Below, in pieces: positions 24,708 to 36,849 of a DNA stretch of 64,000 bases. Within the stretch, counting starts at the first letter, position 1; each line of letters begins with the position of its first letter. The notes beneath the pieces were generated by a model that did not search any database, was not told the DNA's origin, and saw only the letters and a list, made by a program, of their open reading frames with translations. Source of the stretch: Paramecium sonneborni. Lineage: Eukaryota; Ciliophora; Oligohymenophorea; Peniculida; Parameciidae. Made by a program: the position numbers and the translations under genes. The stretch covers positions 195,312-259,311 of the forward strand of contig CAJJDN010000141.1 in assembly GCA_905182985.1 (NCBI GenBank), given 5' to 3'.

Positions 24708-26021
24708 TCATTGAGATAATTGTTTAATCAGTTCAAAGTATGCTTTATAAAATTAATCTAAAGATATTAAAATTTCCTCTAACTTATTGTTCTTTCTGAT
24801 AAAATTTGTAAGTTCAAAAAGATCAGTTTTTAATTTTTTTGAATATTCAAAAAGTGACGTATAGTTTTCAAGTTTATTTTTAGATTAAGTTTAACCTTTC
24901 AATATTTATAATACTTTTGTTAGATCAGGGGATTCTTAAAAATGTTGTTAATCAATAAGAATAATTGCTAAAGAAAAAAAGGATGTTTAGATTTTATAAA
25001 ATATTTCTATTGATTTTTAATTATCGTAAGGGTATATTCCTAAAATATAAATTTAGATTACTTTATAAATTCTTTTCAATTTTAGCTTTAATGATTTCTT
25101 CGTTCTACTTTTTATATTCTTCAATCTTTTAGAGATAAATTTTAGTAAGTTTCTTTTACTTTTCTAATTAAATTTTATATTAGTCTGCTTATTCTTAAAA
25201 TTATTTTATTTCAGTTATAAAAACAGGTAAAATTAATTCTAATTTTTTAAATACAGCAATATTGTATTATAAAATTTATTAATTATGAATTACTTACTTG
25301 CGAATTTCACGTTAGTTTTCTGATTATAATTATTCAAGAAAGTTCTGTGAAGCTTAAAGATATTTTTCTGTTTTGCTTTGAAATTATTTAATTAAAACAA
25401 TTATGTTTTGGATTTAATCTTGAGAAATTTTTTCTTAATAAATTTCCTGATTTTAAGAAACATTTTAATGATGTAATTATTCTAGAGAAATTAATAAATT
25501 GGATCTTTCTTATTAAATATCTTTAGATGTTTTATTTAATTCATTAATTTATTTATATTCTTAATCTGAAATAATCTCTAAATTAATATCTCCTTATAAT
25601 CTAATAATTTGCTCTGAATGAGTAACTAACTTTTGTTATAATTATTAGGCTTATTATTAGAGGTTTGCTATGAAACTGTAACAAGCATTTATAATTTGAG
25701 TATGATTTTAAAAATTTTAATGATAATTGTAGAATAAGCCTTAATAGTCCGACATTAAGTTAGCAAACCTAGAACTTAACTCTTAGTATTTTTCATCATT
25801 ATTATTTTGAGCTTAAAAAGATTTTTCCATACCTTTATTAGGAGGTGGCATTAATTTAATAAGTCTCTATGTTTCATCATATAATCCATATATTAAATTT
25901 ATTAATGTTTCAGTATCTTTAGATTCTAAATTATAGAATTTGATTTACTTAATTCATTAACGGCTTATTATTTGTCTTATCTTGATAATATTGGTAGATA
26001 TTCACAGAGATTGATGCTCAT
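24708..26021 (-). CDS. Coiled-coil protein, unknown
   Basis: A 422-residue protein with two introns (25926-25948, 23 nt; 25040-25061, 22 nt, both TAG). Almost the whole length is predicted coiled coil, rich in Gln, Glu, Lys and Asn, after a short N-terminal stretch MSINLCEYLPIL and a Pro patch LMPPPNKGMEK. No enzymatic motif. It might be a scaffold such as an autophagy or centrosomal coiled coil, but nothing specific supports that. Its 5' part is repeated at 26490-27142 by the assembly duplication. Confidence 0.75.
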
Positions 26022-26488
26022 AAATTTTATATATATATTAAAAAAATTAAAATAAATAAAGTTTTTTTAGTAAACTATTCTATTAAAAAAAAATAGCAAA
26101 ATACAAAATATGCATTTAGGAAGGAAGCTTTTGGTAGTTGAATTATGTTGAAATAAATAATAAAAATATTAAAAGTATAAAATCGATAAATAATGAAGTA
26201 AAATAGAATAGAAATAAATAAATAAAATTTGAATAGAAAAGAATAATGATAAGGAAAAAAAGTATTTAGTTTGAAAATAATTTTGGCAGAAAATATAATT
26301 TAAATTTGAAGTAAAATAAAAGATGCTTAAGTAGTAAAATGAATAAGTAGAGGAAGATGAGTATTAAGATGCAATAAGTTATACTTCTTTAGAGAAGTTA
26401 GCAATTCCAGGTTTTGGTGGAGTAGATATATAGAGATTAAAAGATGCAGGATTTACAACATGTGAATCAATAGCATATACAGCTAAAA
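25369..26488 (+). repeat. Direct repeat A, copy 1 (probable assembly overlap)
   Basis: 1,120 bp that reappear at 26490-27609; wherever I compared the two they are identical. The copies are separated only by the N at 26489. The repeat carries the 5' part of the coiled-coil gene, the intergenic space and the first 55 codons of RAD51. Confidence 0.95.
26323..26488 (+). pseudogene. Truncated copy of the RAD51 start (assembly artefact)
   Basis: The first 166 bases of the RAD51 coding sequence, cut at the single N at 26489. It equals 27444-27609 of the complete gene. It should be read as duplicated assembly sequence rather than a real pseudogene. Confidence 0.85.
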
Positions 26489-26489
26489 N

Positions 26490-27142
26490 TGTTTTGCTTT
26501 GAAATTATTTAATTAAAACAATTATGTTTTGGATTTAATCTTGAGAAATTTTTTCTTAATAAATTTCCTGATTTTAAGAAACATTTTAATGATGTAATTA
26601 TTCTAGAGAAATTAATAAATTGGATCTTTCTTATTAAATATCTTTAGATGTTTTATTTAATTCATTAATTTATTTATATTCTTAATCTGAAATAATCTCT
26701 AAATTAATATCTCCTTATAATCTAATAATTTGCTCTGAATGAGTAACTAACTTTTGTTATAATTATTAGGCTTATTATTAGAGGTTTGCTATGAAACTGT
26801 AACAAGCATTTATAATTTGAGTATGATTTTAAAAATTTTAATGATAATTGTAGAATAAGCCTTAATAGTCCGACATTAAGTTAGCAAACCTAGAACTTAA
26901 CTCTTAGTATTTTTCATCATTATTATTTTGAGCTTAAAAAGATTTTTCCATACCTTTATTAGGAGGTGGCATTAATTTAATAAGTCTCTATGTTTCATCA
27001 TATAATCCATATATTAAATTTATTAATGTTTCAGTATCTTTAGATTCTAAATTATAGAATTTGATTTACTTAATTCATTAACGGCTTATTATTTGTCTTA
27101 TCTTGATAATATTGGTAGATATTCACAGAGATTGATGCTCAT
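26490..27142 (-). pseudogene. Duplicated 5' part of the coiled-coil gene (assembly artefact)
   Basis: Second copy of the start of the 24708-26021 gene (ATG at 27142-27140), interrupted at the N at 26489. Confidence 0.8.
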
Positions 27143-27609
27143 AAATTTTATATATATATTAAAAAAATTAAAATAAATAAAGTTTTTTTAGTAAACTATT
27201 CTATTAAAAAAAAATAGCAAAATACAAAATATGCATTTAGGAAGGAAGCTTTTGGTAGTTGAATTATGTTGAAATAAATAATAAAAATATTAAAAGTATA
27301 AAATCGATAAATAATGAAGTAAAATAGAATAGAAATAAATAAATAAAATTTGAATAGAAAAGAATAATGATAAGGAAAAAAAGTATTTAGTTTGAAAATA
27401 ATTTTGGCAGAAAATATAATTTAAATTTGAAGTAAAATAAAAGATGCTTAAGTAGTAAAATGAATAAGTAGAGGAAGATGAGTATTAAGATGCAATAAGT
27501 TATACTTCTTTAGAGAAGTTAGCAATTCCAGGTTTTGGTGGAGTAGATATATAGAGATTAAAAGATGCAGGATTTACAACATGTGAATCAATAGCATATA
27601 CAGCTAAAA
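26490..27609 (+). repeat. Direct repeat A, copy 2
   Basis: Second copy of 25369-26488, offset 1,121 bp. It continues directly into the full RAD51 gene, so this copy holds the intact right flank. Confidence 0.95.
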
Positions 27610-28481
27610 AGAATTTAATGAATATAAAAGGGATGACTGATGCAAAGATAGAAAAATTAGTTGAGGGTGTAGCTAAATTAGTAGTAAATTAATTTAAGCC
27701 AGCAACAGATGTTTTAAAATAAAGAGAGAGAATAATTCATGTTTCAACAGGGAGTACAAAATTTGATAAGTTACTTAGAGGAGGTATAGAGACAGGCGGT
27801 ATAACTGAAATGTTTGGTGAATTTAGAACAGGAAAGTCTTAGATTTGTCATACATTAGCAGTAACATGTTAGATGAATGATGGAAAAGGAAGACCAGGAG
27901 GGAAATGTTTATATATTGATACTGAAGGAACTTTTAGGCCAGAAAGACTTAGTGAGATAGCAAAAAGATTTGAATTAGGAGTTGAAGAAGTTTTAGAGAA
28001 TGTTTCTTTTGCAAGAGCTTATAATGTAGATGAATAAATGAAGTTACTAATATAAGCATGTAATTTAATGTCAACAGATAAATATGCATTATTAATTGTT
28101 GATAGTGCAACAGCTTTATATAGAACTGATTATTTAGGCAGAGGAGAATTATCAGCTAGATAAAATCATTTAGGAAAGTTTTTAAGAAATTTATAAAGAT
28201 TAGCAGATGAAGTATAATTTTAAAGTATTATTTAGTTCAATATAGCAGTAGTAATCACTAATTAAGTTATGAGTTAAGTTGAAGGTACAATGATGGCCAT
28301 GGGAGATATGAAAAAACCTATTGGAGGTAATATTATTGCTCATGCTTCAACAACTAGATTATATTTGAGAAAAGGAAGAGGAGAAAATAGAATTGTCAAA
28401 ATTTATGATTCACCTTGTTTACCTGAATCAGAAGAATAATACACCATTTCACCTGGAGGGATTGATGATTGTGCTGATTGA
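27444..28481 (+). CDS. RAD51: RAD51 recombinase
   Basis: A 337-residue RecA-family strand-exchange protein, full length. N-terminal helix-hairpin-helix segment ([20 protein letters not shown]), Walker A GEFRTGKS at 125-132, [13 protein letters not shown], Walker [12 protein letters not shown] (from 216), [12 protein letters not shown] and [22 protein letters not shown] core near the end. [14 protein letters not shown] and ISPGGIDD distinguish it as RAD51; DMC1 has a different Walker B surround. It coats single-stranded DNA and drives homologous repair, and in ciliates is needed during sexual nuclear development. One 24-nt intron (28212-28235, GTA...TAG). The window also holds an artefactual duplicate of its first 166 bases. 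Confidence 0.97.
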
Positions 28482-28530
28482 TATCTATATTTTATATTTT
28501 ATATGTTTTAACTAATAAATTAATAATTTC

Positions 28531-29221
28531 TCAAAAGTTTTTACAAGAATTACAGAAATAACTAATATTTTTAGAATCGTGGTTTTATACATCTTTATTA
28601 CATCTAAGACACTTTCTTACTATCTATTGTATTTGTTAATCAGCCAATCTTGAATAATTCATAGGATCCTTAAATAATTCTCCTGTTGATGATTGGCATC
28701 TCTATTTCGATAATGATGTCGTTAATGGATCCTGATGTAATTATTTAAGTATACATCTAATTATTGTAAACATTTAAAAAAGTCATCATTGTCTAATTGC
28801 TAAATTGTTCTAAACACATTTGAACATTTCTATTTGAATTCATCGAATGGCTACTAATCATCACTAATTTTACTGATTATCCACAACATATGATACATTC
28901 TCCATTTGAATCTATGGCATCTATTTCATGTCCACATCCTAAAGTTTTTCTTTTTGGATGACGTGATATTACTTCTTATTCTTTTCTTATACTACTTGAT
29001 TTTTTTGTTTAAGAATTATCTCTTTTTAAAGGAGATTTCTATCCTTGTAAATCATGTAAATATTTTTCAATTCCACCATCATTTGCATATAATAATGCTT
29101 TAAATTGGTATAATGATTTTAGCATTTGTTCACGTTATGGATTATGAGAACTTAAACGATCAAAAAAAGTTGAAAACAATTCAATCATTGTAGTTCTCTC
29201 CACAGAAGACAGTTAAGACAT
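28531..29221 (-). CDS. Zinc-binding protein, unknown
   Basis: A 215-residue protein with two cysteine clusters: LGCGHEIDAIDSNGECIICC in the middle and CLRCNKDV...YFCNSCKNF at the C-terminus, the latter like a zinc ribbon. The remaining sequence is helical and Gln/Ser-rich. Introns at 28854-28873 (20 nt, TAG) and 28732-28754 (23 nt, apparently CAG); both are required to reach the C-terminal zinc ribbon in frame. Family unknown. It ends 49 bp from the RAD51 stop (convergent). Confidence 0.72.
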
Positions 29222-29346
29222 TAAAAATTTTTAAATTATTACCTAAATTTTATTTTTCAATAAAATAAGGAATACTGTATATTGTAATATTATTATGGAC
29301 ATATCTAACATGTATATGATGATGATTAAAAGTATATTAAAATATA

Positions 29347-29986
29347 TCATTCATTTTTTAATGAAGTAGTTATTGCTTATGCTAACTTAACTAATTCACT
29401 CACATAAGTTGAAGTCAATGAATTTCTGCTGACATAGGATGATTCAATTTTATTTCTAAGAGCAACAATTTCATTCAATTAAACAACATCAGCTAGATTA
29501 CGTCCTTATTTTTTTTTAATATATTCAGATGAAGTACGAAAGGAATCATATTTGAATGAATCAGATTAAGGTTTGGTATATGATTCACTTTCAATACTGT
29601 ATTTGATTTAAGGGGGTGATTGTACAAATTTAAAAGGTGATTATGAAGAAATAGATGGAGATTGGAATGATTCTCTCCACTTATTTCCACTATTGAATGA
29701 TTTAGTACGTGGTCCTAAAGTATCAGTAATTCTGAATATAAGTATAATAATACTTCTATTAAAGTCCTTATGCTTTATAAGGTGAATAAGTAGGTTCATT
29801 TCTTTATGGTTGAGTAGCAACAACATTAGATAGACGAGAATAAGAGAAGTCTCTGATTCTAGCCTAGAGATTATCAAAAGAAGGAACTTGTTAACGGATA
29901 TCCTTTCTTGATTAGATAGATTATTGATATTACTTGTTTGAGTTGAATTTGTTTGCACTTTGAGGAGCTTCACGTTTTAAGAACAT
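29347..29986 (-). CDS. Unknown Ser/Gln-rich protein
   Basis: A 205-residue model starting MFLKREAPQSANKF with one 22-nt intron at 29732-29753 (GTA...CAG), then a disordered Ser/Pro/Tyr-rich region and a short coiled coil (LADVVQLNEIVALRNK). Codon composition favours this frame. However, the frame of exon 2 is also open, without any intron, all the way up to the start of the next gene at 31191, so a single 614-residue fused gene is an alternative reading. No domain recognised. Confidence 0.5.
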
Positions 29987-30016
29987 AATTTTATTAAACG
30001 TTAAAAAATTAAATTG

Positions 30017-31191
30017 TCATCATGTATATTGTCATTAAGATTCTAACTTATTAACTGTCGTATGGATGGCTTTCCTAGATGAATAGTTGAGAATTACTGA
30101 TTCAATTCTTCTAAAGCAATCAATTATTTGATACGTCTGGGTAATTGAAGATATTACTTACGTTTCCATTCTCTGGTTTCAGCATAATAATTATCTAATT
30201 TTATTTCACATGCAGATTGTAAAGAAGAAGCACAAGAATCATCAGGATTTTCAGGAGGATCTTAATTATAATGAGTTCTATTGAATCTATGAGTAAACAC
30301 TTTTCTACTGAAGTTCTTACGAAAATCAACTTCAGAATCTATGACATTTTGAATATATTTTGGATGTTTTTCAATCATTACTCCTTTAGGTTTATTGTAT
30401 AAATAATCATACAATTGAACATCAGCATGAGTTAGTATTCCATCTTGATTTTTACGATCTGTTTTTGCAGCTTTATGAAATAGAGTAAAATCTTTTCGTT
30501 TTGTTTAAATGCTTAATCGAACCATTTTATTTATATTATTTTCATGTTATTCAGCTCTGCTTTACAATTCTTAGAGATAGAGCTAAGCATTATTCTCAAG
30601 AACAGATTTTAAATATGATCTTGTAGGAATACTTTGAATTACTTCCTATTGCAATTTACAAACAGGTTCAACATTATCATAATTTAATCGATATTGTTTT
30701 AAGCTTTTTGTTTTCGGTATTAATTTCTCTTAATAACCAACAGAGTTTTCTTTATGATTTGCAATATCTAAAATTGTTTATACAATAGTTAGAGTTTGTG
30801 CATTACCTTAACGTATTTCTTCATTATTAGGTTTCTTAATTTCTACTTTCTCTTTGATAAGATTACGAACTTTTACAATTTTACTTTTTAGATAATTTTT
30901 TCTTTATTCTGTTTGTTAACGTATTTTTAGAGTCATTCTATGTTTTGGTAATAATTATTATTCTGCATTCAATCGTGGATAGTTGAGTCTTTATATCAAT
31001 CTCTATAGATTTAAGTCACCTTTTAAGTAATGAGCAAAATGTTGTTCAAATTACTAACCATGATTGCGTGTTTCGAATGGTTTTGTTGTTACTAATGGAT
31101 CTACATATTTTCTTGATTAAATATGAAGAGTATTAAATTTACGATGGAGATTTTTAGAATGATCGAATTCACAAGTTGTAGAAAAACTCAT
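30017..31191 (-). CDS. Unknown protein, 3' end uncertain
   Basis: Starts at ATG 31191-31189 (MSFSTTCEFDHSKN) and runs as one open frame with basic, helical sequence, including the plausible C-terminal stretch QLPRRIKQLIALEELNQQF. The frame meets no TGA before the next gene; TGA pairs exist only in the other two frames (for example TGA-TGA at 30022-30017). A missed intron or one-base error near 30020-30140 would end the protein there, and I give that as the likely end. An intron GTAAGT...CCCAG near 30140-30160 would instead stop it early. Not recognised. Divergent from the 31206 gene with a 14-bp gap. Confidence 0.5.
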
Positions 31192-31205
31192 TAATAATTT
31201 TAATA

Positions 31206-31804
31206 ATGCAATTTAAAGAAGAATTGATAAAAGTGGTAATCAATTTAATCGAAGAGTTATTTGAATGTAAACTAAACTTTGTCATGCAAGAAGTAATTTA
31301 TTACTCATCATAGGTTAATGATAAACTTAATCGTATGCATTAAGATATTGAAAGTATGTAAGATGTTTTAGTTAAACACTTTTCTCATCAAATAGCCCAT
31401 TCCAGAACAGAGTCTTTAAGTGAAACTATTGATACTGCTGAAGAAGATCAATTTAAGAAATCAATCAATGCTGAATTAGATAATCTAACCATACGTGTCT
31501 AATAACTAGAATACACTAATCATATTATTCTTGATACTTAAGCTATCTCTAAAACTAACTTTAAAGATCTTGAACGTAAAATATAACCATTGTAAGAATA
31601 AATTTCTAAATCAATCGAAGAAATGAAAAAGGACTTAAAGGGTACATTTCATCTAATTATATAGATAAGTAAACCTTTTAATGGACAGTTTTGAATGATC
31701 AAATTGAACGAGTAGAAAAATATGTCTAAAAACTTAAATAAGCCGACATATTAATCTAATAAAAATAATTATTGTAAACACAAACCAATAAGAAATCAAA
31801 ATGA
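31206..31804 (+). CDS. Small coiled-coil protein
   Basis: A 191-residue protein with one 23-nt intron (31642-31664, TAG). It is predicted helical and coiled coil from about residue 30 on (for example ELDNLTIRVQQLEYTN, LQEQISKSIEEMKKDL). No family recognised. The start is 14 bp from the start of the divergent minus-strand gene. Confidence 0.7.
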
Positions 31805-32255
31805 ATTTAACTAATATATAGTAATTTAAACATCATTCTATAATGTTATTGTTTATATATAAAAAGTAGCTTATAGTAGTTAATTTTGCCAATTAATGAT
31901 TGTCAAAAGTTTGAAGATTCTCAGGATCTATATATGTAGATACAATGTTTATGAAATCAATTGATTAACTGTTCTATTTTTCTAAAATATAAATTATCCA
32001 TCTATTTCCCATATATTCGACTAAGTGAGTTGTAGTAGAATTCAATATGCTGATTGCAATATAAGTTGATTATGTCTAGGGTTTCTTTGAATTAATTTAC
32101 AATTAAGAACGTATATTAATATCTCATTCTTATAACTTGAGTTTATCAATGAAATTTATAACGTAAACAAGCCTTTCCTTTGAAAATAAGTATCTTGATA
32201 GAATATTTGATAAAAGTATATCGTATAATGATTTGAAATTAACAATTTCTCTATA
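31805..32255 (-). pseudogene. Possible gene remnant
   Basis: On the minus strand, protein-like segments occur in different frames, for example SLYDILLSNILSRYLFSKE at about 32130-32240 and EKQNSQSIDFINIVSTYID near 31900-31990, separated by TGA codons and with no introns that would join them. Upstream coding-like pieces continue to about 32640. It looks like a decayed gene; it could also be chance open sequence in AT-rich DNA. Confidence 0.3.
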
Positions 32256-33505
32256 TTTTACATTTTTTCAGTCTTAATAAACATTATTTAATTGAATTAT
32301 CTTGATAGAGATAAAAGAATAATGGATCAAATTAAGAGTTGAGAATGTTGTTGATATCAAGTTTATTAATTATTCATAGCTCTGGATGATAGTAAAATTT
32401 TTTATTACTTTTTTAAATGGACTAATATTTGAAAATGTAGCCTTATAGAATTTTGAATTAATTTTTCTTAATGTATTGATGTTAATAATCTAATGAAACT
32501 CAAATCATATTAATTATTTTAATCAATTGATTATGATTATTTTATTTTAGTTGCATTATTAGTATAATTATATATTTTAAATATAAGATAATCCTCTAAT
32601 ATGTTAAGAAGTCTTCTAATAGGATTATCTTACTGTTCTAAATTGTTTGAAAAGTGATTTGGTTTAACATTATTAAGATCTATTGTAAATAAGATATTTA
32701 AATGAAACTTTTCTTATTATAATTTATCAATTTTTATAAGAGATAATTTTGTATAATGAAATGAACAAAAATATAATTTGAATTAATCTTTTTTGATTTG
32801 GATTTTTTTTTAACAAGTAAACAATAATAAATTTAAAAAAATTAAGAGATTTAAGATTTTAAACTAAAAAAGTAAAAAAATTGGATATTTGATAATTTTG
32901 TGAAATATGTTTTTTAATGAGCGTATACTTGAAAATGTTTAATAAAATATAGTATAGCTTATTTAAAACAGGTATGAGAATCTTTGAGATTTTAACTAAG
33001 TTTGAGATTTTAATAAAATGACTATTTGTTGTTGATAATTTTGATGATTTTTTTTTAAGAAAATCTAAAAGAGGAAATCAATAAATGAATTAAGAAGTAA
33101 ACAGAATTATAGAATATGATGTATTTAATGAATAGAGGATGATGATAAATTGGAGGAGATAATATATAAAGGAAGAAGGATGAGTTGATAAAAAAGTTTA
33201 AAAAAGAGATATTAAATAAGGATAAAGATATTTAGTTTAGAATGTTTATGTAAATGTGTAAATATAGGATATTTGAACTGGTTGTAATTGGGGGTTGATA
33301 GGTTATAGGAATAAATATTAAAAAAAATATAAATTTTTATATAAAATAAATGAGTAAAGCTGAGGATAGTTCAAATAATTTTTTTGTAATAGAGCGTAAT
33401 CTATTATATAAATGATATAGCAATTGAGATGAGTAGTGAGAGTGAACCTGAAGAGTTAGAAGATTTGGATGATTTAAATGATATAAAACATGAAGAAGAT
33501 AATCT
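32256..33505 (+). repeat. Direct repeat B, copy 1 (probable assembly overlap)
   Basis: 1,250 bp that return at 33507-34756, apparently identical, with only the N at 33506 between them. The copy ends inside the first exons of SPAG16. Confidence 0.95.
33350..33505 (+). pseudogene. Truncated copy of the SPAG16 start (assembly artefact)
   Basis: Duplicate of 34601-34756, cut by the N at 33506. Not a separate gene. Confidence 0.85.
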
Positions 33506-33506
33506 N

Positions 33507-34756
33507 TTTTACATTTTTTCAGTCTTAATAAACATTATTTAATTGAATTATCTTGATAGAGATAAAAGAATAATGGATCAAATTAAGAGTTGAGAATGTT
33601 GTTGATATCAAGTTTATTAATTATTCATAGCTCTGGATGATAGTAAAATTTTTTATTACTTTTTTAAATGGACTAATATTTGAAAATGTAGCCTTATAGA
33701 ATTTTGAATTAATTTTTCTTAATGTATTGATGTTAATAATCTAATGAAACTCAAATCATATTAATTATTTTAATCAATTGATTATGATTATTTTATTTTA
33801 GTTGCATTATTAGTATAATTATATATTTTAAATATAAGATAATCCTCTAATATGTTAAGAAGTCTTCTAATAGGATTATCTTACTGTTCTAAATTGTTTG
33901 AAAAGTGATTTGGTTTAACATTATTAAGATCTATTGTAAATAAGATATTTAAATGAAACTTTTCTTATTATAATTTATCAATTTTTATAAGAGATAATTT
34001 TGTATAATGAAATGAACAAAAATATAATTTGAATTAATCTTTTTTGATTTGGATTTTTTTTTAACAAGTAAACAATAATAAATTTAAAAAAATTAAGAGA
34101 TTTAAGATTTTAAACTAAAAAAGTAAAAAAATTGGATATTTGATAATTTTGTGAAATATGTTTTTTAATGAGCGTATACTTGAAAATGTTTAATAAAATA
34201 TAGTATAGCTTATTTAAAACAGGTATGAGAATCTTTGAGATTTTAACTAAGTTTGAGATTTTAATAAAATGACTATTTGTTGTTGATAATTTTGATGATT
34301 TTTTTTTAAGAAAATCTAAAAGAGGAAATCAATAAATGAATTAAGAAGTAAACAGAATTATAGAATATGATGTATTTAATGAATAGAGGATGATGATAAA
34401 TTGGAGGAGATAATATATAAAGGAAGAAGGATGAGTTGATAAAAAAGTTTAAAAAAGAGATATTAAATAAGGATAAAGATATTTAGTTTAGAATGTTTAT
34501 GTAAATGTGTAAATATAGGATATTTGAACTGGTTGTAATTGGGGGTTGATAGGTTATAGGAATAAATATTAAAAAAAATATAAATTTTTATATAAAATAA
34601 ATGAGTAAAGCTGAGGATAGTTCAAATAATTTTTTTGTAATAGAGCGTAATCTATTATATAAATGATATAGCAATTGAGATGAGTAGTGAGAGTGAACCT
34701 GAAGAGTTAGAAGATTTGGATGATTTAAATGATATAAAACATGAAGAAGATAATCT
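33507..34756 (+). repeat. Direct repeat B, copy 2
   Basis: Second copy, offset 1,251 bp, which runs on into the intact SPAG16 gene. Apart from the start of SPAG16 the repeat contains no gene I can support; the part between 34000 and 34600 is purine-rich on the plus strand but full of TGA. Confidence 0.95.
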
Positions 34757-36528
34757 AAATGATTTGGATTAGATGATAACTGATGTTAAAAGTAAAGATA
34801 CATTATTCATTAATTCATTAGAAGAAGGAGATTAAATGCCTAAGTCTAATCCAATAAAGACAGATAAGCCAAAACCACCAGGGATTGTAGAGAGAATGGA
34901 AGTTGTGGATGACTTTATTCGTAACTTCCTAATTAAGAATCAAATGAATAGAAGTCTTGAAGTGTTTCAGGTATTAATTATTTTGATTTTCTTTAGCAAG
35001 AATGGTATGAGCTATCATAGAAAGGCAAATTGGCTACAGATGGTATGGGTGAAGTACCAGATGTTTATATATAAAATGAAAAACTTAAAGAAGAACTTAA
35101 GTATTTAAGAGGAGAGTTGGATAAGGCTAAGATTGTGGCAGAGAATGCAAAATCTACATATGATAAACTGAGAAAGGAGAGAGATTTCCATAAGATGCAT
35201 CATCATAGAGTCTAATAAGAAAAAAGAAAATTAAATCATGATATTGATAAATTAAAAGGATTACATTTACAATATGAAACCAAATATGAAGAGTTGTCAC
35301 AAAAATATTCACATGCTATGAAAGAAAAGATGTTACTTAAATTAGAAAGAGATCGATTAGTGGCTAAAAATGATGCACTTCAAAGAAGTTTACAAAATGT
35401 TTAATTTATACATAATATAAAAGGTTGAAGAGAAAATAAATAAAGAGAAAGAACCTGGAAGTCCAACTGATAAACTTCCTTTGGTTGATACTAAAGCTAA
35501 TACTAAGAAAGCCTAAACTAAAAATAACACTCCTTTTCCTCCAGATGATAGACCTAATCCTTATGCAGGTACATAAATAGAACCTCAGAATTACAGAAAT
35601 GCAATTTTGAATAAAACTTATAAAGGACATATGATGGCAATTTCATCAATGGATATGCATCCTAAGAAATCGATTGTTGCAACTGCGTCAGATGATTTTA
35701 CATGGAAGATATGGACACTTCCATAAGGTGAATTAATAATGTCTGGAGAAGGTCATAAAGATTGGGTCAGTGGAATTCATTTTCATCCAAAAGGAAGTCA
35801 TTTAGTAACATCATCAGGTGATTGTACTATAAAGGTATGGGATTTCATTAATGCATCTTGTAATCATACATTTAAAGATCATATTCAACCTGTATGGGGT
35901 GTAAAGTTTAATGATACTGGTGAATTTATTGTGAGTGCTAGTATGGATCATACTTGTAAAGTATTTGATTTAGCATCTGGTAAGACTAGACATACATTTA
36001 GAGGACATGTATTTATTATATAATATAATAAAGGTTGATTCTGTTAATCATGTGAGTTTCTAACCATTTTCTAATGTCTTTACATCTGCATCTGCTGATA
36101 AAACTATTTCATTATGGGATATTAGAAGTGGATTATGTGTTTAAACATTTTATGGCCATTTAAATAGTGTTAATCATGCTACATTTTCATTAAAGGGAGA
36201 TAGTATAGCAAGTTGTGATGCTGATGGAATTATTAAAATGTGGGATGTTAGAATGGTTAAAGGAAGATCATAATTTGATGCTGGTCCATATTCTGCTAAT
36301 TCTATTGCTCTAGATAAAAGTGGTACCATTCTTCTTGTTGGTTCTGATGATCAATAAATCAGACTTTATAATGAAACAACCTAAAAAGTATCATCTATTC
36401 ATTCTATATTTTAGCAAGAACATACTTTGAAAGGACATGAAGATGCTGTCTAAGATGTTGCTTTTGATTATAATAGTAAAATGATTATCAGTTGTGGCTC
36501 AGATGCTACTTTTAGAATTTATTAATGA
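34601..36528 (+). CDS. SPAG16: SPAG16/PF20 axonemal central-pair WD-repeat protein
   Basis: A 599-residue protein. Acidic N-terminus, a coiled coil (residues about 110-200) and seven C-terminal WD repeats with family wording: HPKKSIVATASDDFTWKIW, SGEGHKDWVSGIHFHPKG, TSSGDCTIKVWDF, ADKTISLWDIRSG, and GHLNSVNHATFSLKGDSIAS. This is PF20/SPAG16, which sits on the bridge between the two central microtubules of motile cilia and is needed for beating. Introns: 34647-34671, 34971-34996, 35399-35423 (starts GTTTAA, ends AAG), 36009-36033 (ends AAG) and 36388-36414. All five removals give exactly 600 codons, and the 36009 junction falls inside a WD repeat whose sequence then reads normally (GHVDSVNHVSF). 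Confidence 0.93.
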
Positions 36529-36849
36529 TTTAATATTTTATTGGCAACATGTATATTATCATCCAATCTTTATCATCACCATTTTTATATTCCTTTATCA
36601 TCAATCTTCTAATTATTTAACCATTCTTTCAATCATTAAAGTTATACTCATTTAATTTCACTAAACTTTTAAAAATTTTACATTTTTTCTTAACATTAGT
36701 ACTCTTTATTATACTTTTCTATTCTTGTATAATTGCTATTTATTGCATACTTCCATAATTAGTTTATCATTAAATGTGTATTACTTTTTCTTCTATATTT
36801 TAGAAATGATTCATATATTTAAAAATTCTATTGAACTTATTTATCTATA

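Noticed and set aside
29641..29973. Minus-strand Leu/Ile-rich frame of 110 residues as a membrane protein.
   Set aside because: Its composition is typical of a shifted frame over Gln/Ser-rich coding sequence; kept only as the alternative in the one-or-two-genes question.
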